A program made the translations under genes and the position numbers. Below, in pieces: positions 6,879 to 14,323 of a stretch of 16,311 nt of DNA. The number at the start of each line of letters is the position of its first letter. Position 1 is the first letter of the stretch. The notes beneath the pieces were generated by a model. The model made no database searches. It worked only from the letters and a program-made list of their open reading frames with translations, and was not told the origin of the DNA. The stretch spans positions 1 through 16,311 of the forward strand of contig JBGZHY010000148.1 of NCBI GenBank assembly GCA_041848045.1. Reading direction: 5' to 3'. The DNA is from CAKAHY01 sp041848045. GTDB taxonomy: Bacteria > Bacillota > Clostridia > Lachnospirales > Lachnospiraceae.

Positions 6879-8909
6879 TCAGGACTTTCGTCCCCTTTTT
6901 GGCTTTTTCTTTTTGCTGTCCGCTTCCGTGTAAAATTCCTTCAGCTGTTCGTAGGCCTGACGCAAAAGCCCCTGGTTGTATAGCTGCTTTACATTTTCCG
7001 TCCGCAGGCGGACAAAACTCTCCAGCTTCTGCATATATTCCTGACTGCTGATGCTGCCCTCCGCCACATAACTAAGCCCCTTTTCCCAGCTGGCGCTCAA
7101 ATCCGGATTAAGCAACTGCCGTATGGAAATGAACACCGCCTCATATACCAGCTCTCCAAAAAGGCTGGGGCTGATGATCTGGGTTTTATCGTTCAGCTGC
7201 AAATAGGAAATATGCACCAATTTTTTCAAAATCTCTGCTCTGGTGGCACTGGTACCGATACCGGAACCCTTAATCACCCCCCGCAGCTCCTCATCCTCGA
7301 TCAGCTGACCGGCATTTTCCATCGCCAGAATCATGGAACCGGAAGAATAGCGCTTCGGCGGAGAGCTCTCCCCTTCCCGCAGCACAAAATCTTCTACCGC
7401 AAATAAAGCGTTCTTGCGCAAGGACTGCAGCATGGCGATAAATGCGGGATTGTCCACATCCTCCTCTGCGTTCTCCTCCTTTTTTTCTTCCTGCCTGCGG
7501 TACAGGTACAGATAGCCTTCCTGCTTGCAGACCTTGAAACCGGCAAAAAAATGTTCTCCCGCCACGCCGATATCCAGACTGTACTTCTGATACTCTGCAG
7601 GAGGCAGAAAAATACTGAGAAAGCGCCTGCAAACCAGTTGATATACCGATTGGTGCAGGGCTTTGGCACCGGAAAGAAAGGACAGTCCCTGTCCCGTGGG
7701 AATAATGGCATAGTGGTCCGTAATCATCTTATCGTTGACATATTTGCTTTTAAGAATCTTTTTATATTTATCCTCCTGCAGAATATATTCGCATACCTTG
7801 GCATAATCCGGCAGCTTCTCCAAGCCTCTGATATTGTTGACTATCTCCTTGGCAACTGCCGTAGACAGTACCCTGGCATCCGTTCTCGGATAGGTCAGCA
7901 ATTTGGCTTCGTACAAATCCTGCACAATTTTCAGACATTCATCCGGACTGATTTTAAAGATTCTGGAGCAATCGTTTTGCAGCTCCGCCAAATTGTAAAG
8001 TAAGGGCGGATGCTTCAGCTCCTTTTTCTTTTCTATGGCGGCAAGCCTTGCCTCGGCTCCCTCCCTGCACGCCCCTTTCAAATCTTCAACAAAGGCAAGG
8101 GCTTTTTCCTTATCCCGAAAACCGTTATCCTTGTATAAGCAAGGCGCACCGAAATAGCAGGAGCCCTCCAGCGCCTTGTATTCCGCAGACAGGGAAAAAT
8201 CTCCCTGCTTTACCTGCAGAATGACCTTATAAAAAGGCGTTTTTACAAAATTCCGTATTTCCCGCTCCCGGCGCACCACCATACCCAGCACGCAGGTCAT
8301 CACCCTGCCCACGCTCAGCACCGTCTTTTCCTTTTTCAGCACCTGTCCGATGGCTTGTCCGTATTTTAAGGTCAGCAGTCTTGAAAAATTGATGCCCATC
8401 AGATAGTCTTCCTTGGCCCGCAGATAAGCGCTGGCAGCCAGATTATCATATTCCGTCCAATCCTTGGCTTCTCTGATTCCCCTTAATATTTCATCTCTGG
8501 TCTGGGAATCAATCCAAACCCGCAGGCGTTTCTTATCCCTTACTCCCGCCATTTCATCCACCAGACGGTAAATATACTCTCCTTCCCGTCCGGAGTCCGT
8601 ACAAATGTAGATGCTTTCCACATCCTGACGCAAAAGCTGGGAGCGCACGATATCATACTGCGCCTTTACCGACTCAATCAGCTCATAGCGAAAAACCGCG
8701 GGAAGGAAAGGCAGAGTGTCCAAATCCCAGCGCAAATACCTGCTGTCATAGGCGGCGGGATAGGACATGGTCACAAGATGTCCCACACACCAGGTAAATA
8801 TGTAATGCTCATCTTCTATAAAACCGTTTCTGCGCTTTGCCGTCACGCCCAGCGCCGAGGCGAACTCTGCCGCCACACTGGGCTTTTCCGCTATAAAAAG
8901 CTTTTTCAT
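6879..8909 (-). CDS. topB: DNA topoisomerase III (type IA)
   Basis: This 676-residue type IA topoisomerase would relax and decatenate negatively supercoiled DNA through a 5'-phosphotyrosine intermediate. The N-terminal Toprim domain shows FIAEKPSVA (E8) and ICTDSGREGEYIYRLVDEM (101-120). The active-site tyrosine is Y340 in LLTYPRTDARVLS. The central region SVGRVMTCVLGMVVRRE is the usual domain II/IV helix. The C-terminus is a short lysine/arginine tail (KKKKPKRGRK) with no zinc-finger cysteines. In the Toprim D-x-D-x-E motif the second Asp is Gly (D105, G107, E109). TopB genes often ride on conjugative elements, but here the gene sits 2 bases after galM in a housekeeping run with no transfer genes nearby. 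The upstream ribosome site is weak, so coupling to galM is likely. Confidence 0.93.
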   Translation of the reverse strand: MKKLFIAEKPSVAAEFASALGVTAKRRNGFIEDEHYIFTWCVGHLVTMSYPAAYDSRYLRWDLDTLPFLPAVFRYELIESVKAQYDIVRSQLLRQDVESIYICTDSGREGEYIYRLVDEMAGVRDKKRLRVWIDSQTRDEILRGIREAKDWTEYDNLAASAYLRAKEDYLMGINFSRLLTLKYGQAIGQVLKKEKTVLSVGRVMTCVLGMVVRREREIRNFVKTPFYKVILQVKQGDFSLSAEYKALEGSCYFGAPCLYKDNGFRDKEKALAFVEDLKGACREGAEARLAAIEKKKELKHPPLLYNLAELQNDCSRIFKISPDECLKIVQDLYEAKLLTYPRTDARVLSTAVAKEIVNNIRGLEKLPDYAKVCEYILQEDKYKKILKSKYVNDKMITDHYAIIPTGQGLSFLSGAKALHQSVYQLVCRRFLSIFLPPAEYQKYSLDIGVAGEHFFAGFKVCKQEGYLYLYRRQEEKKEENAEEDVDNPAFIAMLQSLRKNALFAVEDFVLREGESSPPKRYSSGSMILAMENAGQLIEDEELRGVIKGSGIGTSATRAEILKKLVHISYLQLNDKTQIISPSLFGELVYEAVFISIRQLLNPDLSASWEKGLSYVAEGSISSQEYMQKLESFVRLRTENVKQLYNQGLLRQAYEQLKEFYTEADSKKKKPKRGRKS

Positions 8910-8911
8910 CC

Positions 8912-9985
8912 CTACTCCCGTACAGAAAAGCGATAAATCGTTTCGCTTTGATACAAAGTATTCGCCTCCACATAAGGACTTGGAAAGGCAGGAATATTCA
9001 GAGCATTGGGCAAATGTCCCGTTTCAAAGCAGAAGGAACTTCTTTTCTCATAAAAATGTCCGTTTTTTCCGGCAAGGGCAAGCTCCAGACTGTTGGCTGT
9101 ATAAAACTGCACCCCTTCCATATCGGTGTAAACCTCCATCAGAATACCGGAATCCTCCGCAAATGCCTCACAGGCCTTTTTCCTGTTGTGATAAGGCTCC
9201 TGCGAACTTTCCCGCAAAATAAAATTCTGGTCATAACCGCCTGCCCAACGCAGAGAATCAAAGTCGGCGTCAATCTCCTTTCCGATTTGCTTTGCCTGCC
9301 TGAAGTCCAAAGGCGTGCCCTCCACCTGTCTAATGATTTCCGTAGCCACACTGTCTTCATCCAAAAAGTTGTAACTGTCCGCTTCAATCTGCACCAGATG
9401 ATCCAAAATGCTGTCGCTGTCCGTTCCGTTCAAGTTAAAATAAGCGTGATTGGTCAAATTCAGCGGCGTTTTTTTGTCTGCCTGAAACTCGTAAACGATA
9501 GATAGGGCATTATCTTCACCGAAGCTGTAGCGAATTTTTACCAGAGCCTTCCCCGGAAAGCCCTGGTCCATATCGGGACTTTCCAGGCTGAATACCACAT
9601 GATCCCCCTGCCCGTCGCTGTAAGAACAAAAATTCCACATCCGCTTATCCCAATACTGCATACCGGAATGCAGATTATGAATGCCCTTGTTCTTTTCCAA
9701 ATGATAGGTCTGCCCGTCCATGACAAAGCTTGCGCCGGCAATACGGTTGGCATAACGTCCGATAGGGGAACCCAAATGGGGTTTATTGTACTCATATCCC
9801 GCCACATCATCAAATCCCTGCACCACGTCCAGGAGCCTGCCTTTTTTGTCCCGAATATACATATTGCTCCAGATAGCGCCGAAATCAATGAAAACCGCCG
9901 CATTCCCGCTGCTGTTTTCCAAAATGATTTTATGTACCTTTTCTCCTGCTTTTGTCAGACCGAAGTCCTCCACTCTTATACTCAT
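8912..9985 (-). CDS. galM: Aldose 1-epimerase (mutarotase)
   Basis: This 357-residue enzyme interconverts alpha and beta anomers of galactose or glucose before GalK or other kinases act. Visible family residues are GRYANRIAGA (R77, N80), HNLHSG (H103 and H106, sugar binding), LTNHAYFNL with catalytic acid H180, GGYDQNF (D252) and FCFETGHLPNALN with catalytic base E321. I start at 9985 because this ATG has AAAGGAG about ten bases upstream and gives the family N-terminus. An in-frame ATG at 10114 would add 43 unrelated residues lying inside the RNase G gene. It begins 1 base after the RNase G stop and ends 2 bases before topB. No other Leloir-pathway gene is nearby, so its placement here looks incidental to galactose use. 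Confidence 0.93.
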   Translation of the reverse strand: MSIRVEDFGLTKAGEKVHKIILENSSGNAAVFIDFGAIWSNMYIRDKKGRLLDVVQGFDDVAGYEYNKPHLGSPIGRYANRIAGASFVMDGQTYHLEKNKGIHNLHSGMQYWDKRMWNFCSYSDGQGDHVVFSLESPDMDQGFPGKALVKIRYSFGEDNALSIVYEFQADKKTPLNLTNHAYFNLNGTDSDSILDHLVQIEADSYNFLDEDSVATEIIRQVEGTPLDFRQAKQIGKEIDADFDSLRWAGGYDQNFILRESSQEPYHNRKKACEAFAEDSGILMEVYTDMEGVQFYTANSLELALAGKNGHFYEKRSSFCFETGHLPNALNIPAFPSPYVEANTLYQSETIYRFSVRE

Positions 9986-9986
9986 C

Positions 9987-11240
9987 TCATTTTTCTCCTT
10001 TATTTTTGAAAACCTCCCATAAGGGCTTATCACTTCTTTGCCGGGTAATCTGCGCCAAATCCAGACTGGTAAAGTCCAAGGCTCTCGTCTTTTGCCTGTC
10101 CTTGGCAAACACACCGTTTAAGGCTTCCCGTATACGTTGTCGCTGCTCCTCTCCCCGCATATTGATAAAATCAATCAAGATGATGCCGGAAAGATTGCGC
10201 AGGCGAATCTGCCTTGCGCTTTCCAAAGCCGCCTCTACATTCGTCGCCAGAACGGTTTCCGCATTTTCTTTTTTACTGACATTCTTTCCCGTATTGACGT
10301 CAATCACCGTCAGGGCCTCGGTATATTCGATGACAAGATAAGCCCCCGACGATAACCATACCTTTTTGGAAAGCACCTGCTCCAGCAAGCTCTCCAGCGA
10401 ATACAGTTTGTAGAGCGCCACTTCCCTATCCCGGTAGTGCCGCAGCAAAAGTCCTTCCCTGTGCTGCAGCTGCCGGATCTGCGAATCCTCCGACAAGCGC
10501 TGCAGCAGCTCTTCATCCTCTGCAAGCACTTCCTCCAAATCCTTATAATAACTTTGGATATAGCGTTTGATCAGACTATCCCCCTCCCGCAGCTGTGCAG
10601 GAGCCTGCATGTAGGAAGCTTTCTGTAGCAAGGAAAAAAGCTGAGCTGCCAAGGCTTTGATTTCCGCAAAAATCTCTCCAAAATCCGTTTTTCCGTAGGC
10701 ATTGGTACGCAGGGTAACGACAAGACCGCCACAACTTTCCCTTTCCGCCTCTACAAAGGCGGAATAGGCCTTCGTAAATTTTTCCTTAAACTCCTTATCT
10801 TTGATTTTGGAGGAAAATTTTACCTTATCCCCTCCCCTGGACAACACCACATAGCTTCCCGTCAGATGAATATGACTGCTTGCCACGGCTTGCTTGGTTT
10901 TGCTGCTTTCCTTGGTAATCTGTACCATAATCTCATCCCCCTCATGCAAAACACTGTCCCTTTTTGCATTTAGAAAAATATGTCTGCGGTTTTCCTGTAA
11001 ACTGTAATAGACCAAATCCCGCTCTTTATTGCCTGCAATCTCCAAAAAAGCGGCGTCTATATTTTTGACGATATGCTTCACCTTGGCCAGGTGAATAGAG
11101 TGCAGCAGCCCCTCTTTTTTTCTGTCCAGGGCAATTTCCACCGCCTTCCCCTTTTCATAGAGCACCAAAAGGCAGCAGTCCGGGGAAAAGCCGCAAAAAT
11201 CTGCCCGGCTGATGATTAACTTATACGATTTCTTCTCCAT
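9987..11240 (-). CDS. rng: Ribonuclease G/E family endoribonuclease
   Basis: This 417-residue RNase E/G catalytic protein would cleave single-stranded, A/U-rich RNA in 5S/16S rRNA maturation and mRNA turnover. An S1-like domain spans about residues 35-130 (HIVKNIDAAFLEIA and EGDEIMVQITKE.SKTKQAV.SSHIHLTGSYVVLS). The DNase I-like catalytic subdomain carries the two metal-binding aspartates in LTVIDVNTGKN (D314) and GIILIDFINM (D357). It ends soon after LAQITRQRSDKPLWEVF and lacks the CPxC 'Zn-link' used by E. coli RNase E to tetramerise; it is shorter than E. coli RNase G (489). The ATG lies inside the end of the DUF2344 gene (20-base overlap) with a weak GGAAG site. In many Clostridia the next gene is rplU; here it is galM. 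Confidence 0.92.
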   Translation of the reverse strand: MEKKSYKLIISRADFCGFSPDCCLLVLYEKGKAVEIALDRKKEGLLHSIHLAKVKHIVKNIDAAFLEIAGNKERDLVYYSLQENRRHIFLNAKRDSVLHEGDEIMVQITKESSKTKQAVASSHIHLTGSYVVLSRGGDKVKFSSKIKDKEFKEKFTKAYSAFVEAERESCGGLVVTLRTNAYGKTDFGEIFAEIKALAAQLFSLLQKASYMQAPAQLREGDSLIKRYIQSYYKDLEEVLAEDEELLQRLSEDSQIRQLQHREGLLLRHYRDREVALYKLYSLESLLEQVLSKKVWLSSGAYLVIEYTEALTVIDVNTGKNVSKKENAETVLATNVEAALESARQIRLRNLSGIILIDFINMRGEEQRQRIREALNGVFAKDRQKTRALDFTSLDLAQITRQRSDKPLWEVFKNKGEK

Positions 11241-11928
11241 AATCTTCCAATCTTAATCCGTTTTCGGCGTAAAGCTCCTGCCTTTGCATACGGGGAAGGG
11301 GCAGAGATAAAAGCTGTGGATTTATCTTGCCCAGGGCATGCCATACCGCTTCCGGCTTTACATTCTGACTGCTGCCGCAGGCCAGGCGCATGTACAGACA
11401 TAGCCCTTCTCCCTCTTGTATACAGAATACCTTTTCTATCATCGGTCGGATATCCACCTCTTTGAGGCCGCCCTTGCTTTCCTTTTCTACCTTGACTTCT
11501 TCCGCCGCCAAAAGCTCCGTAATTGCCTTTTCCAAATGCTCCCGTAGAGAAAAGGCAGCCTGTTCCGGTATATACAGGCGGTAATCCGCACTGCTTACCA
11601 GGCTCATCCCGTTTTTTGCCTGCTCCGGCAAAGCCAAAAAGCGTAAAACCCTGGCTCCCTCACACATTTGTGCATTCAAAGCCTGCACGGCAGCCTCGGA
11701 GGAAATGCTTTTTCCCTCCGCCAGCTCAATATCCATATATTCTCCACAGCCCTCCGCCCCAATACCCAAAGGGGAGGCAAAACTCATAATCTGATGGGGC
11801 GAAAAACCTTCGGAATATTTAATAGGAATATTAGCCCGCCGCACTGCCTTTTGAAAATATCGCATAAAATCAAGATGCCCCACAAAGCGCAAGTTACCTG
11901 TTTTGGAAAATTTAATTCTTACCTTCAA
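11221..11928 (-). CDS. TIGR03936/DUF2344 radical SAM-associated protein
   Basis: This 235-residue protein has the family N-terminus KVRIKFSKTGNLRFVGHLDFMRYFQKAVRRA, followed by IPIKYSEGFSPHQIMSFASPLGIG, a strongly conserved block of DUF2344. No catalytic motif is recognisable and the biochemical role is unknown. The family is almost always encoded next to the TIGR03960 B12-binding radical SAM protein, so it is probably its partner or substrate-binding subunit. The start codon is TTG at 11928, supported by a strong AAGGAGGGG six bases upstream and by the family N-terminus. The gene overlaps the radical SAM gene by 17 bases and the RNase G gene by 20 bases, which points to translational coupling across all three. 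Confidence 0.9.
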   Translation of the reverse strand: MKVRIKFSKTGNLRFVGHLDFMRYFQKAVRRANIPIKYSEGFSPHQIMSFASPLGIGAEGCGEYMDIELAEGKSISSEAAVQALNAQMCEGARVLRFLALPEQAKNGMSLVSSADYRLYIPEQAAFSLREHLEKAITELLAAEEVKVEKESKGGLKEVDIRPMIEKVFCIQEGEGLCLYMRLACGSSQNVKPEAVWHALGKINPQLLSLPLPRMQRQELYAENGLRLEDYGEEIV

Positions 11929-13777
11929 AACACACCCCTCCTTGATACTTTCTGGCGCCGCAGCCCAGACAGGCCTGTCTGCAGTTCGGTGATTCCTTGC
12001 CGGACAGCGCCGTCTTCCATTCTCTGATCAAAAATTCCTTAGTCACGCCGCAGTCTATGAAATCCCAAGGGAAAAGCTCATCCAAATCCCGCTCCCGCAG
12101 AGTATAGAAGTCCGGATCTATGCCGCAGGCGGCAAAGGCCTCCTGCCAGATTTCATCCCGGAAATAATCCGTCCACGAATCATACAGGGCGCCCCTGCGA
12201 TAGGCCTCCAAAATAACGGCGGACACCCTCCTGTCCCCCCGCGCCATTACGCCCTCCAAAACCGTAACATCCGCTTCATGATAACTGTATTTCATGCTTT
12301 TTTTATTATGCTGTTCCCGAAAGGCATCCTTGACCGCATAAGCTTTCTGCAGGTATTCCTCCTTCCGAAACATCTGCGCCCATTGGAAGGGGGTAAAGGG
12401 CTTGGGGATGAAAAAGGAACTGCTGGCGCTGATTTGCACCTTTCCCTTTCTTTCCTCCTTCGGTATTTCGTAATAGGCTCTTGCTATCTTTTCGCACAAT
12501 TCCGGTATGGCGCGGATATCCTCCGGGGTTTCCGTCGGCAGCCCCAGCATGAAATACAGCTTTACCTTGTTCCAGCCGCCCAAAAACGCCTGCATGGCGC
12601 CATTCAGAATATCCTCTTCCTGCAATCCCTTGTTGATTACATCCCGCAAACGCTGACTGCCCGCCTCCGGTGCAAAGGTCAGGGAGCTTTTTTTTACATC
12701 CTGCACCCTTTTCATCATATCCAGAGAAAAGGCGTCGATGCGTAAGGAGGGCAGGGAAATATTGATACCCTTATCCGCGGTATGGGCAATCAAAAATTCC
12801 AGTAATTCCTTTAACTTACTGTAATCCGAGGAGCTTAAGGAGCTTAGGCTGATTTCCTCCGCTCCGGTAATCTCCAAAAGCTGTACGGCGTAATGCTTTA
12901 AATATTCCAGGCTGTGTTCCCGCTGAGGTCTGTATACATTTCCCGCCTGGCAGAAGCGGCAACCTCTGATGCAGCCCCGCATGATTTCCAGCACCACCCT
13001 GTCCTGGGTCACCTTAATGAAGGGCACAACGGGTTTGGACATAAAGCTTACGCTGTCCATATGGCTGACCACCTGTCTGCCGACACAGGCAGGCACATCC
13101 GCATATAAGGGCTTGAAATCGCAAAGTCTGCCGTCTTCATGATAAGAAGCCTCGTATAAGGAAGGAACATAAATTCCCTCTATTCCGGCAGCTCCTCGCA
13201 AAAAATCCGCCCTGCTCTTCCCCTCTTTTTTATATTGCTTGTAAAGATCCAAAAGACGATAATACATTACCTCGCCTTCACCGATATAAAACATATCAAA
13301 AAATGCCGCCAAGGGCTCCGGATTGTAGGTGCAGGGTCCGCCTCCGATCACAATCGGATCCTCCTCCCCTCTGTCCTTGGCTTCCGGTGCTATGCCCGAT
13401 AAATCCAGAATCTGCAAAACATTGGTATAGCACATTTCATATTGCAAAGTAATGCCGAGAAAGTCCGCATTCTTTACCGGCAGCTGGCTTTCCAAAGAAA
13501 AAAGAGGAATTTTTTCCTTTCGCAAAACAGCGTCCAGATCCAGCCAAGGGGAAAAAAGCCGCTCGCAGAAGGTATCCTCTCTGGCATTTAAGTAATCATA
13601 AAGAATTTGCATGCCGATATGGCTCATTCCGATTTCGTAGACGTCCGGAAAGCACATCACGAAGCGGATATCTACCTCTCCTACATCTTTGTTCCTGCTG
13701 TTTAGCTCCCCGCCGATGTATCTGGCGGGCTTTTCGATTTGCAGCAGTATATCTTCGCGCAATGCGAGTTCTCTCAT
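11912..13777 (-). CDS. TIGR03960 family B12-binding radical SAM protein
   Basis: This 621-residue protein has three parts. The N-terminal region (about 1-230), from EKPARYIGGELNS through CFPDVYEIGMSHIG, is a cobalamin-binding-like domain that includes IVIGGGPCTYNPEPLA. The radical SAM core has MRGCIRGCRFCQAG, with cluster cysteines C269, C273 and C276, and SSLRIDAFS and FAPEAGSQRLRDVINKG further on. The C-terminal segment ends in CRQACLGCGARKYQGGVC, a possible extra metal or cluster site. The family's reaction is not established; B12 radical SAM enzymes often methylate unactivated carbons. Proximity to RNase G and pseudouridine synthases hints at an RNA substrate, which is inference only. The ATG has an upstream GAGAGG-type site, 15 bases after recU. 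Confidence 0.92.
   Translation of the reverse strand: MRELALREDILLQIEKPARYIGGELNSRNKDVGEVDIRFVMCFPDVYEIGMSHIGMQILYDYLNAREDTFCERLFSPWLDLDAVLRKEKIPLFSLESQLPVKNADFLGITLQYEMCYTNVLQILDLSGIAPEAKDRGEEDPIVIGGGPCTYNPEPLAAFFDMFYIGEGEVMYYRLLDLYKQYKKEGKSRADFLRGAAGIEGIYVPSLYEASYHEDGRLCDFKPLYADVPACVGRQVVSHMDSVSFMSKPVVPFIKVTQDRVVLEIMRGCIRGCRFCQAGNVYRPQREHSLEYLKHYAVQLLEITGAEEISLSSLSSSDYSKLKELLEFLIAHTADKGINISLPSLRIDAFSLDMMKRVQDVKKSSLTFAPEAGSQRLRDVINKGLQEEDILNGAMQAFLGGWNKVKLYFMLGLPTETPEDIRAIPELCEKIARAYYEIPKEERKGKVQISASSSFFIPKPFTPFQWAQMFRKEEYLQKAYAVKDAFREQHNKKSMKYSYHEADVTVLEGVMARGDRRVSAVILEAYRRGALYDSWTDYFRDEIWQEAFAACGIDPDFYTLRERDLDELFPWDFIDCGVTKEFLIREWKTALSGKESPNCRQACLGCGARKYQGGVCFEGKN
11935..11943 (-). promoter_or_regulatory. 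Strong ribosome binding site fixing a TTG start
   Basis: On the minus strand AAGGAGGGG (11943-11935) precedes the TTG at 11928 by six bases. It lies inside the 3' end of the radical SAM gene. It decides the non-ATG start of the DUF2344 gene, because no in-frame ATG sits near a comparable site. Confidence 0.85.
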
Positions 13778-13792
13778 TTTATTTCCTCTCTC

Positions 13793-14323
13793 TTATCTTC
13801 TTAGTATGTCCTCTCCCAGCTGTTCCAGGTAATGCAGAAAAACTTCTTTTTTCGGCTCTATTTTCAAACTCTTATCCAGCTCCGTATAGGTAAAGCTCTT
13901 GCGTCCTCCCGCCTTTCTGCGTTCCCAATAAAACTGCAGCAGGCGAAAGGGCAGATAATAAATCTCATTCTTCCTGGTAAAAGCGATGATGAAAAAGGCT
14001 ATGCCCCCCTGGGCTTCAAACTCTTCCATAAAGGCATATTGATGCTCGTGAATATTGTTCAGGGCGAAGCTTTCCGCCTGACATTCCTTGGCATCAAAAC
14101 AAATGGGCAATCCCTGTACCACCCCGATATAGTCCACCGTGGACTTCTGGTTGAAATATGCCAGGGTAATGCGCTTTGTCCCTTTCTCGATTTCAATCGG
14201 GGTAATGGGCGTCGGTATTTTCTGTACCAGCGCCAGCTTTTTTTCCCTGTATATCTCGTTGCTTGCATTGATGAGTTCTTCTAGGACAGAGCCGCGAAGT
14301 CCTCTTGATTTCCAAGTTCCCAT
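13793..14323 (-). CDS. recU: Holliday junction resolvase RecU
   Basis: This 176-residue protein is the Firmicutes RuvC counterpart: a homodimeric PD-(D/E)xK nuclease that cuts four-way junctions in recombinational repair and chromosome segregation. Motifs are WKSRGLRGSVLEELIN at the N-terminus, STVDYIG (D64), CFDAKE (D77, K79, E80, the metal site), FALNNIHEHQ, and RKAGGRKSFTY near the end. The stalk is the TPITPIEIEKGTKRITLAYF segment, which is thought to bind the junction centre. Compared with B. subtilis RecU (206 residues) it lacks most of the basic N-terminal tail. In Bacillus recU sits before the PBP1 gene ponA; here it follows an RluA-family gene, which it overlaps by 43 bases. AAAGGG five bases upstream supports the ATG. 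Confidence 0.93.
   Translation of the reverse strand: MGTWKSRGLRGSVLEELINASNEIYREKKLALVQKIPTPITPIEIEKGTKRITLAYFNQKSTVDYIGVVQGLPICFDAKECQAESFALNNIHEHQYAFMEEFEAQGGIAFFIIAFTRKNEIYYLPFRLLQFYWERRKAGGRKSFTYTELDKSLKIEPKKEVFLHYLEQLGEDILRR

Noticed and set aside
6879..8909. topB as a marker of an integrated conjugative element.
   Set aside because: No relaxase, VirD4/VirB4-type, integrase or attachment repeat is present, and the gene is embedded with 2- and 19-base gaps in a housekeeping run.
9986..10114. A 43-residue N-terminal extension of GalM starting at an ATG at 10114.
   Set aside because: It lies entirely inside the RNase G gene, has no family similarity, and the ATG at 9985 has a good ribosome site and the expected N-terminus.
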